5,673 nt of DNA from an uncultured Collinsella sp. (GTDB lineage Bacteria > Actinomycetota > Coriobacteriia > Coriobacteriales > Coriobacteriaceae). Shown piece after piece: positions 1 through 5,310 of this stretch; positions within the stretch are counted from its first letter, which is position 1, and each line of letters starts with the position of its first letter. Position numbers and translations under genes: made by a program. The notes beneath the pieces are model-generated. The model worked only from the letters and a program-made list of their open reading frames with translations, searched no databases and had not been told where the DNA came from. The stretch spans positions 1-5,673 of the forward strand of contig USLT01000054.1 of NCBI GenBank assembly GCA_900555585.1, read 5' to 3'.

Positions 1-2081
1 AGCTGGACGCAGCCCAAGCGGAGCTGGATCAGGGTTATGCCCAGCTGGAGGCGGCCAAGGCAGAGCTGGACCAGGCCAAGGAGACGCTGGACCAGACCAA
101 GGTCACGCTGGACGACACCGCCCAGCAGCTGACTGACGGCCAGCAGGCCATCGACGAGGGCTGGGTGGAGTATGAGGACGGCCTGGCCAAGCTGGAGCGA
201 GAGGAGCGCAATGGCCGTCAGGAGCTGGCCGACGCCTTGGCGGAGCTGGAGGACGGGGAGGCGGAGTACGCCGACGGCCTTCAGGAATATGAGGACGGAA
301 AAGCGGAGGCCGACGCGGAGATCGCTGACGCGGAGACAGAGCTGGCTGATGCCAAGGCCCAGGTGGACGATATCGAGGAGTGCCAGTGGTATGTTCTGGG
401 CCGGAACACCAATTCCGGCGTGGTGGGGTACGCCCAGGATGCCGAGCGGGTAGGGAACCTGGCCAATGTATTCCCGGTGATCTTCTTCCTGGTGGCGGCC
501 CTGGCCTGCCTGACCACCATGACCCGCATGGTGGAGGAGGACCGCGGGCTCATCGGCGTCTACAAGGCGCTGGGGTACGGCCGCGGCCGCATCCTTTCCA
601 AGTACCTCGTCTACTCGCTATCCGCCTGCGTCCTCGGCGGGATCGCGGGCGACGCGCTCGGCTTCGTCGCGCTGCCCGAGGTGCTCTTCACGATCTTTAG
701 GACCATGTACGCACTGCCCGCGTTCGAGCTGGGCTTCGATGCCTCCAGCGCGCTGATGGGCGTCGGGCTGTTCGCGGTCGGCATCGCCGCGGCGACGACG
801 CTCGCCTGCCGCCAGGTCCTCAAGGAGACGCCCGCCTCGCTCATGCGCCCGCGCGCCCCGCGCGCGGGAAAGCGCATCCTGCTCGAGCGCATCGCGCCGC
901 TATGGCGCCGCATGGGCTTCCTCAACAAGGTCAGCGCGCGCAACCTCTTCCGATACAAGAAGCGCGCCTTCATGACCATCTTCGGCATCGCCGGCTGCAC
1001 GGCGCTCATGATCTGCGGCCTCGGCATCCGCGACACCGTCATATCGCTCAAGCCCCGCCAATACGGTCAGGACGGCGTCGTCCGCTACGACCTCATGGCG
1101 GTCACCACCGACGAGGGCTTCGCGGCGGGCGTCGATGAGCTCCGCGCGACCGGGATGGTCGACGAGATGCTCGAGGCGCGCGTCGACACCGCGACGGCGG
1201 GATTCGGCGGCGGCAAGGAGTCCGTCCAGATCGTGGTCGTCCCGCGCGGGTCTGACCTCTCCGCCTACCTCGAGACCGACGACGCCTCGAGTGCGAGCTT
1301 CTTCGCGCCCGCCACGGGGGGAGACCGCCTCGAGCTTCCCGACTCCGGCACGGACGTGCTCGTCACCAAGGGCGCGGAGCAGGTCCTAGGGTTCTCGGTC
1401 GGGGACACGCTTTCGCTGCAGGACTCCGCGCTTCGTCCCGCCGACGTCCGCGTCGCCGGCGTCACAGTCAACTACCTGGGCAACTTCGTGTTCATGACGG
1501 AGGACGTCTACGCACGCGCCTTCGGTGGCCGCGTCATCCCCAACGCGGTGCTGGCAAACCTGTCCGGCACCGACTCCGAGAAGATCGAGCTCGCCGACGA
1601 GCTCTCGCGCGGGGACGCCTTCGTGTCGGTGTCGAGCGCCACCAAGATCGCCAACGACTTCTCCGAGGGCTTCAAGATCATCGACGTCGTCGTCTACGTG
1701 GTCACGGTCATGGCCGGGGCGCTCGCCTTCGCCGTGGTGTTCACGCTCTCGACAACCAACATCTCCGAGCGCGAGCGCGAGCTGGCGACCATCAAGGTCC
1801 TGGGCTTCCGGCGCCGCGAGGTCCATCGCTACATCGACAAGGAGACCATCGCGCTCACGCTCGTCGGCATCGTCGCGGGCTGGCCGATGGGCTACGCCAT
1901 CACGCGGTTCCTGACCTACGTGCTGCGCATGCCGTCGCTGTTCTTCGATACCATCGTCGAATGGCCGACCTACGTCTTCGCCTCGCTGGCATCCCTTGCG
2001 TTCACGTTGATCATCAACCGCATGACCGACCGCTCGCTCGACCGGATCGACATGGTCGGCGCCCTCAAGTCGGCGGAGTAG
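1..2081 (+). CDS. FtsX-family ABC transporter permease with extracytoplasmic coiled coil (5'-partial)
   Basis: This is the C-terminal 692 residues of a large membrane permease. The frame (first full codon at 3) is open to the left edge, so the real start is outside the window; the internal GTG at 165 is not a credible start. Visible residues 1 to about 123 are a charged coiled coil of ELD/ELxDG-type repeats. A first FtsX core follows, with hydrophobic segments near 155-173, 200-224 and 247-270. A second unit then has a membrane segment near 322-342, an outer domain at about 344-559, and segments near 562-582, 615-636 and 654-672. A coupling-type motif occurs twice (TRMVEEDRGLIGVYKALGY and TNISERERELATIKVLGF), which marks two FtsX units. 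Family knowledge: such permeases work with a separate ATPase in export, lipoprotein handling or envelope signalling. No ATPase gene lies downstream, so a partner is probably upstream. Substrate unknown. Codon use changes sharply near 545 (see findings). Confidence 0.9.
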   Translation, partial: LDAAQAELDQGYAQLEAAKAELDQAKETLDQTKVTLDDTAQQLTDGQQAIDEGWVEYEDGLAKLEREERNGRQELADALAELEDGEAEYADGLQEYEDGKAEADAEIADAETELADAKAQVDDIEECQWYVLGRNTNSGVVGYAQDAERVGNLANVFPVIFFLVAALACLTTMTRMVEEDRGLIGVYKALGYGRGRILSKYLVYSLSACVLGGIAGDALGFVALPEVLFTIFRTMYALPAFELGFDASSALMGVGLFAVGIAAATTLACRQVLKETPASLMRPRAPRAGKRILLERIAPLWRRMGFLNKVSARNLFRYKKRAFMTIFGIAGCTALMICGLGIRDTVISLKPRQYGQDGVVRYDLMAVTTDEGFAAGVDELRATGMVDEMLEARVDTATAGFGGGKESVQIVVVPRGSDLSAYLETDDASSASFFAPATGGDRLELPDSGTDVLVTKGAEQVLGFSVGDTLSLQDSALRPADVRVAGVTVNYLGNFVFMTEDVYARAFGGRVIPNAVLANLSGTDSEKIELADELSRGDAFVSVSSATKIANDFSEGFKIIDVVVYVVTVMAGALAFAVVFTLSTTNISERERELATIKVLGFRRREVHRYIDKETIALTLVGIVAGWPMGYAITRFLTYVLRMPSLFFDTIVEWPTYVFASLASLAFTLIINRMTDRSLDRIDMVGALKSAE
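3..371 (+). repeat. Coding repeat region: ELD / ELxDG coiled-coil heptads
   Basis: Degenerate in-frame repeats of about 21-33 nt built on ctg-gac/gag and cag-gcc-aag codons encode strings such as AELDQAKETLDQTKVTLDD and ELADALAELEDGEAEYADG. Leucine and acidic residues recur at heptad-like spacing, and there are no prolines or long hydrophobic runs. This predicts an extended alpha-helical coiled coil lying before the first FtsX core, therefore outside the membrane. Repeats of this kind can vary in copy number and can mislead assemblers. Confidence 0.75.
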
Positions 2082-2093
2082 CGATAGGGGAGA

Positions 2094-2139
2094 GAAGACG
2101 TACAACTGTCCAAGATATTGCGGTCTTCCTGGGGTTTTT
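2094..2139 (+). terminator. Weak possible intrinsic terminator after the permease gene
   Basis: A short T run (ttttt, 2135-2139) preceded by gggg lies 54 nt after the permease stop codon. Two alternative weak stems precede it. One is gaagac (2094-2099) with gtcttc (2123-2128) around a 23-nt loop. The other is ccaaga (2110-2115) with tct...tgg (2124-2132), carrying a 3-nt bulge. Neither stem is strong. The call rests on the T run and its position at the end of a gene. Confidence 0.35.
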
Positions 2140-2184
2140 CTGATCGCGTGCCCGGCGATGCGGCGACGGGCCCCCTCCGGGCGC

Positions 2185-2211
2185 TATCCTGAACGACAAG
2201 CGATGTCGTTC
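2185..2211 (+). promoter_or_regulatory. -10-like box followed by a perfect inverted repeat (possible operator)
   Basis: A TATCCT hexamer (2185-2190) is directly followed by an exact 8-bp inverted repeat: gaacgaca (2191-2198), spacer agcga, tgtcgttc (2204-2211). No T run follows, so it does not look like an intrinsic terminator. A perfect dyad just downstream of a -10-like box fits a repressor operator or a 5'-transcript hairpin. There is no convincing -35 hexamer about 17 nt upstream. It lies about 140 nt before the degV start, so degV-apeB would be the controlled unit if it is functional. Confidence 0.35.
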
Positions 2212-2266
2212 GCTGGTGCATGGGCGCCGCATGCGAGAGATGTTCCACATCCGCCGCCGGGGCGGG

Positions 2267-2305
2267 TAGAATGTTGACCGCGCCGTCCGCCGCGCCCACT
2301 ATACG
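2267..2305 (+). promoter_or_regulatory. Possible promoter elements for degV-apeB
   Basis: TAGAAT (2267-2272) resembles a -10 box, but the sequence about 18 nt upstream (ttccac, 2243-2248) is a poor -35. Alternatively TTGACC (2274-2279) is a good -35, followed by TATACG (2300-2305, spacer 20) or CACTAT (2297-2302, spacer 17). The second arrangement would give a leader of about 40 nt before degV. The sequence alone does not decide between them. Confidence 0.35.
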
Positions 2306-2339
2306 AAATCCCTCAGCATCGCGAGGGCCGAGCAGATAC

Positions 2340-2343
2340 GAGG
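2340..2343 (+). promoter_or_regulatory. Ribosome binding site that fixes the degV start
   Basis: The gagg at 2340-2343 sits 6 nt before the ATG at 2350, which is normal Shine-Dalgarno spacing. The in-frame TTG at 2344 directly abuts gagg and would have no spacing, so ATG 2350 is the preferred start. Confidence 0.6.
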
Positions 2344-2349
2344 TTGTCT

Positions 2350-3197
2350 ATGAGCAAGTACGTGATCGTCGCCGAGTCCGGTTCCGACCTCCAGCCCGAG
2401 CTGGTCGAGCGCTACGGCGTCGAGATCGTGCCCATGCACGTCACCATCGGCGATGAGACCTTCGATGACGGCAAGATCTGCGGCCACGAGGTCTACGAGC
2501 GCTCGAGCGCCCTGGGCGTCATGCCCAAGACCAGCGCCGCGACGGTGCACGACTTCATGGTCGCCTTCGATCGCGTCCACGAGCAGCACCCGGATGCCAC
2601 CATCCTCTACCTCGCGTATTCCGCATCCACCACGTGCTCCTTCTCCTCCGGCGTGACCGCCGCCGAGGGGCGGGACTACGTGGTCGCCATCGATACCAAG
2701 AGCGTCTCCATCGGTCAGTCCCTCATCGTCCGCCGCGTCGCCGAGTTCCTCGAGGCCAATCCCGACGCCTCGCTCGACGAGGTGCGCGCTTGCGTGAGCG
2801 CGGCCTGCGGCCGCATCCTCCTGGGCTTCGTGCCGAGCGACCTGGCGTACCTGCGCGCCGCCTGTCCAACGCCCAGTTCCTGGGCGCCCACCTGCTCAAG
2901 ATCAAGCCGGTCATCGAGGTCATCGACGGCAGCTTCGTCGCGACCAAGAAGCTCCGCGGCTCTATGAGGCGCGCCGCCGCCCACTTCATCGACCACCTGA
3001 TGGCCGAGGCCCCGGTCGACATGGGCTACATCGGGCTCGCCTACTCCGACGGGCTCGACGAGGACATCAAGCGCGCCGTCGAGGACCATGTGGTCAAGCT
3101 CGGCTTCAAGAGCTTCGACTGGGTCGAGGTCGGCGGCATGATCTCGAGCCACTGCGGACCCAACGCCTTCGGCGCCGTCATGGAGCGCCTCGCCTAA
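2350..3197 (+). pseudogene. DegV family protein, broken by a frameshift near 2859
   Basis: DegV proteins bind a fatty acid, and some (FakB) present it to a fatty-acid kinase. The first 170 codons, from ATG 2350, give a typical N-terminus: VIVAESGSDL, the loop position TSAATVHDF (TSQPS-like in relatives), and VAIDTKSVSIGQSL. After DLAYLRA the frame becomes nonsense (CPTPSSWAPT) and stops at 2967, which would yield 205 aa with a 35-residue foreign tail. The DegV C-terminus continues one frame over from ctg at 2862: LSNAQFLGAHLLKIKPVIEV through HCGPNAFGAVMERLA, ending at TAA 3195-3197. Family members have GGR(I/L)S at the break, and restoring 7 nt (ggcggcc) would give RAGGRLSNAQ and a 284-aa protein of normal length. 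So this is either a real disrupted gene or a sequence error in a GC-rich stretch. It is the first gene of a likely two-gene operon with apeB. Confidence 0.88.
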
Positions 3198-3201
3198 GGA
3201 G
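3196..3201 (+). promoter_or_regulatory. apeB ribosome binding site overlapping the degV stop codon
   Basis: The aaggag at 3196-3201 shares its first two bases with the TAA of degV (3195-3197) and lies 6 nt before ATG 3208. The overlap indicates tight operon packing and suggests that translation of apeB is at least partly linked to ribosomes finishing degV. Confidence 0.75.
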
Positions 3202-3207
3202 CCTGTC

Positions 3208-4557
3208 ATGGATACCCAGATGGATGCCGCGAGGGACGCCTCGTCCCCCGCGACCGATAACGCAGAGATGCTCGCCTTCATAGATGAGAGCCGGAGCATG
3301 TTCCACACGGTCGCGGCCCTGCGCGGGCGGCTGGACGCCGCGGGCTTCACCTACCTCCCCGAGGGCTCCGCGTGGGAGGTCGCGCCCGGCGGCCGCTACT
3401 ACACGCAGCGAAACGGGTCGAGCCTCGTCGCCTGGCGCGTCGGCTCGCTGCTCGATAGCTACCACTTCCAGCTCACCGCCTCCCATGCGGACTCGCCGAC
3501 CTTCAAGGTGAAGGCCGCTCCCGAGCTCGACGGCGCCGGCGGCGCGAGGCGCCTGAACGTCGAGGCCTACGGCGGCATGATCGACTACAGCTGGTTCGAC
3601 CGCCCGCTGGGGCTGGCCGGCCGTGTCATGGTCCGCGAGGGCTCGCGCGTCGAGAGCCGGCTGCTGTCCATCGATCGCCCCGTGGCGCTCATCCCAAGCC
3701 TGGCGATCCACCAGAACCGCGACGTCAACAAGGGATTCGCCCCCAACCGCCAGGTCGACCTGTGCCCGCTGTTCTCTGCGGGCGACCCCGCTGCGCGGTC
3801 GCTCGACGAGCTCGTGGCCGCCGAGCTGGGCGTCGAGCCGTCCCAGGTCATGGCCCGCGACCTGTACCTCGCGAGCCTTGAGCGCGGATGCGTGTGGGGC
3901 GACGCCGGCGAGTTCGTCTCGGCCCCGCGCATCGACGACCTGATGTGCGCCTTCGCGTCCCTCAAGGCGTTCTTGGCCTCGGACAACCCGCACGACGTCT
4001 CCGTGTACTGCTGCTTCGACAACGAGGAGGTCGGGTCGGGGACCAAGCAGGGCGCCATGTCGACGCTGCTGCGCGATTGCCTCGAGCGCCTCAACGCCGC
4101 CCTGGGCCGCACGGACGAGGACCTGCGCCGCGCCATCGCCGGCAGCATGCTGGTCAGCTGCGACAACGCGCACGCGGTCCATCCCAACCAGCCCGGTCGC
4201 AGCGACGACGCCAACCGCTGCGTCCTGAACGGCGGGCTGGTCATCAAGGAGGCCGCCAACCAGGCATATTGCACCGACGCCTTCAGTCGCGCCGTCTTCG
4301 CGGCGATCCTCGACGAGGCGGGGGCGCCGCGCCAGACCTTCGCCAACCGCAGCGACGTCGCCGGTGGCTCGACGCTCGGCAACCTCTCCAACATGCAGGT
4401 CAGCATGCACGCGGTCGACGTCGGCTGCGCGCAGCTCGCGATGCACTCCGCGTTCGAGACCGCCGGCGCCCGGGACCTCGGGCACGCGGTCCGCGCGCTC
4501 ACCGCGTTCTACGACGCAGATATCCATGTCGAGGCCGCGGACGCGGCGGAGTTCTAG
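3208..4557 (+). CDS. apeB: M18 family aminopeptidase (aspartyl aminopeptidase-like)
   Basis: This 449-aa cytosolic zinc aminopeptidase removes N-terminal residues from peptides; M18 relatives form large homo-oligomers and often prefer acidic or neutral residues. Metal-site motifs appear in family order: SHADSP (H93, D95), SAPRIDDL (D243), DNEEVGS (E273 as catalytic base, E274 as ligand), SCDNAHAVHPN (D319) and AMHSAFE (H413). By comparison with aspartyl aminopeptidase, the ligands would be H93, D243, E274, D319 and H413. GGSTLGN (386-392) and YGGMIDYSWFDRPLGLAGRV (121-140) are further signatures, the latter pointing to the apeB rather than the apeA subgroup. Length is normal, all key residues are present, and there is no signal peptide. 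ATG 3208 has a good aaggag 6 nt upstream and follows degV by 10 nt, so the two are probably co-transcribed. The first 20 or so residues are poorly conserved in type. Substrate preference cannot be read from the sequence. Confidence 0.95.
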   Translation: MDTQMDAARDASSPATDNAEMLAFIDESRSMFHTVAALRGRLDAAGFTYLPEGSAWEVAPGGRYYTQRNGSSLVAWRVGSLLDSYHFQLTASHADSPTFKVKAAPELDGAGGARRLNVEAYGGMIDYSWFDRPLGLAGRVMVREGSRVESRLLSIDRPVALIPSLAIHQNRDVNKGFAPNRQVDLCPLFSAGDPAARSLDELVAAELGVEPSQVMARDLYLASLERGCVWGDAGEFVSAPRIDDLMCAFASLKAFLASDNPHDVSVYCCFDNEEVGSGTKQGAMSTLLRDCLERLNAALGRTDEDLRRAIAGSMLVSCDNAHAVHPNQPGRSDDANRCVLNGGLVIKEAANQAYCTDAFSRAVFAAILDEAGAPRQTFANRSDVAGGSTLGNLSNMQVSMHAVDVGCAQLAMHSAFETAGARDLGHAVRALTAFYDADIHVEAADAAEF

Positions 4558-4581
4558 CCCGCGCGCTCGCGTTGTTTTGTT

Positions 4582-4602
4582 GGGCCGTCTCCGCGACGGC
4601 CC
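4582..4602 (+). terminator. GC-rich hairpin after apeB, possible terminator without a clear U tract
   Basis: A perfect 8-bp stem, gggccgtc (4582-4589) with gacggccc (4595-4602), encloses the 5-nt loop tccgc and starts 25 nt after the apeB stop. Only cgcttgctct follows, which is not a proper T run. It may be a Rho-assisted or inefficient terminator, or an mRNA 3'-end stabiliser. Confidence 0.5.
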
Positions 4603-4611
4603 CGCTTGCTC

Positions 4612-4617
4612 TATCAT
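4612..4617 (+). promoter_or_regulatory. -10-like box TATCAT upstream of the deformylase-like gene
   Basis: TATCAT lies in gctctatcatg (4608-4618), which matches gcgctatcctg (2181-2191) at 9 of 11 positions in the other large spacer of this window. No good -35 hexamer is visible, because the expected place falls inside the GC hairpin. A transcript from here would have a leader of roughly 60 nt. Confidence 0.3.
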
Positions 4618-4645
4618 GGGCAGGCGTATCGGCTTATCGACAATC

Positions 4646-4663
4646 CGGCCGCCCGCGCGGCCG
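4646..4663 (+). other. 5'-leader hairpin before the deformylase-like gene
   Basis: A 7-bp GC-only stem, cggccgc (4646-4652) with gcggccg (4657-4663) and a 4-nt loop, lies just upstream of the Shine-Dalgarno agaaagg (4671-4677) and ATG 4685. It does not cover the ribosome site. It could tune leader stability or be a by-product of base composition. Confidence 0.35.
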
Positions 4664-4684
4664 CCTCACCAGAAAGGTGCGCCC

Positions 4685-5101
4685 ATGATCAAGGAGATCG
4701 TTCACGACGAGGCCATGCTGCAGCAGGTCGCCGAGCCCGCGACCGCCGAGGATGCCGCCGTCGCCCAGGACCTCGTCGACACCATGAAGTCCCTCGAGGA
4801 CTGCGCCTGCCTCGCCGCCAACCAGATCGGCGTCAACAAGGCCATCGTCGCCTACGAGCAGAAGGGCCACGTCTACGTTCTGTACAACCCCAAGATCATG
4901 GCCGGCATGAAGCCCTTCAAGGCGACCGAGGGCTGCCTGAGCCTGCAGACGACCTCCAACGTCAAGCGCTTCCAGACCGTTCGCGTCTCCTTCCAGGAGC
5001 TCGTGGGCGAGCAGCTCGTCCCGCGCACCCGCACCTTCCAGGATTGGACCGCCCAGTGCGTCCAGCACGGCATCGACCACTGCGAGGGCAAGCTGGTCTA
5101 G
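4685..5101 (+). CDS. Peptide deformylase-like protein lacking the catalytic glutamate
   Basis: This 138-aa cytosolic protein is of the peptide deformylase family, whose members use Fe/Zn to remove the formyl group from the initiator methionine of new proteins. Motif 1, normally GxGxAAxQ, is CACLAANQIG here (Q47). Motif 2 is a perfect EGCLS (82-86) with metal ligand C84. Motif 3, normally QHEIDH, is QHGIDHCEG (127-134): metal ligands H128 and H132 are kept, but G129 replaces the catalytic glutamate (E133 in E. coli Def). The protein is shorter than classical deformylases (about 165-190 aa) and resembles the compact type seen in Firmicutes and Coriobacteriia. ATG 4685 is supported by agaaagg 7 nt upstream. 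The gene appears monocistronic, with a terminator 50 nt downstream. It may be a weak or inactive deformylase, or a paralogue with another role; a second, canonical def elsewhere in the genome would be expected. The fold assignment is firm, the activity is doubtful. Confidence 0.9.
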   Translation: MIKEIVHDEAMLQQVAEPATAEDAAVAQDLVDTMKSLEDCACLAANQIGVNKAIVAYEQKGHVYVLYNPKIMAGMKPFKATEGCLSLQTTSNVKRFQTVRVSFQELVGEQLVPRTRTFQDWTAQCVQHGIDHCEGKLV

Positions 5102-5150
5102 CGCTCCGCCATCGCCGGGCGAGCGCATCCGACAGCAGGATGAACAGGTC

Positions 5151-5177
5151 ACGGGGCCGCCGAGCGGCCCCGTTTTT
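5151..5177 (+). terminator. Strong intrinsic terminator after the deformylase-like gene
   Basis: A perfect stem, acggggccgc (5151-5160) with gcggccccgt (5164-5173) and the 3-nt loop cga, runs straight into a T tract (5173-5177). The 10-bp GC-rich stem, tight loop and T run make a textbook Rho-independent terminator for the + strand gene ending at 5101. Confidence 0.93.
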
Positions 5178-5224
5178 CATGCGTGGACGCCCTGTGGAGG
5201 TCCGACGGAGGAGTCGTGCGCTCA

Positions 5225-5273
5225 TTGACCACGACGTTACGTCATAGTTTTGAATCCCTTTTCGTACGGAAGG
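5225..5273 (+). promoter_or_regulatory. Promoter/operator-like spacer upstream of the MFS gene
   Basis: TTGACC (5225-5230) is a good -35 hexamer, but no strong -10 follows at 16-18 nt; tttgaa (5249-5254, spacer 18) and tagttt (5245-5250, spacer 14) are the nearest. Just after the -35 lies an odd-centred dyad, gacgt-t-acgtc (5233-5243). A second, imperfect dyad is centred on cgtacg (5263-5268). Exporter genes are often controlled by TetR- or MarR-type repressors binding such dyads; that role is inferred, and no regulator gene is visible here. Confidence 0.35.
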
Positions 5274-5310
5274 CACGGACGTGTCGCGGATTCCACGAAA
5301 GGGGACGCAT

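Noticed and set aside
165..167. GTG as the start of the permease gene
   Set aside because: The frame is open to the left edge and the coiled coil runs without a break through this point, so the gene starts outside the window.
583..590. 8-bp palindrome gcggccgc close to the codon-usage break
   Set aside because: It encodes ordinary Gly-Arg codons in a GC-rich gene and lies after the break; such palindromes are expected by chance at this composition.
1386..2105. 239-aa open frame on the - strand opposite the permease
   Set aside because: Charged, low-complexity translation rich in Asp, Arg, Val and Gly; it lies fully opposite the conserved FtsX domain.
2715..3350. 211-aa open frame on the - strand across degV and apeB
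   Set aside because: Same composition-driven shadow effect, with no domain and no ribosome site.
3178..4617. 479-aa open frame on the - strand opposite apeB
   Set aside because: It is a shadow of high third-position GC in the + strand gene. Its translation is Arg/Gly/Val/Asp-rich with no recognisable domain, and apeB has complete active-site motifs.
4364..4684. Upstream in-frame extension of the deformylase-like gene
   Set aside because: It overlaps apeB out of frame and gives Arg/Ser-rich nonsense; ATG 4685 has a ribosome site and starts exactly at the family's N-terminus.
5101..5126. Bulged hairpin gcgctc...gagcgc right after the deformylase-like stop codon
   Set aside because: One bulge and no T run; the much stronger terminator at 5151-5177 explains the 3' end.
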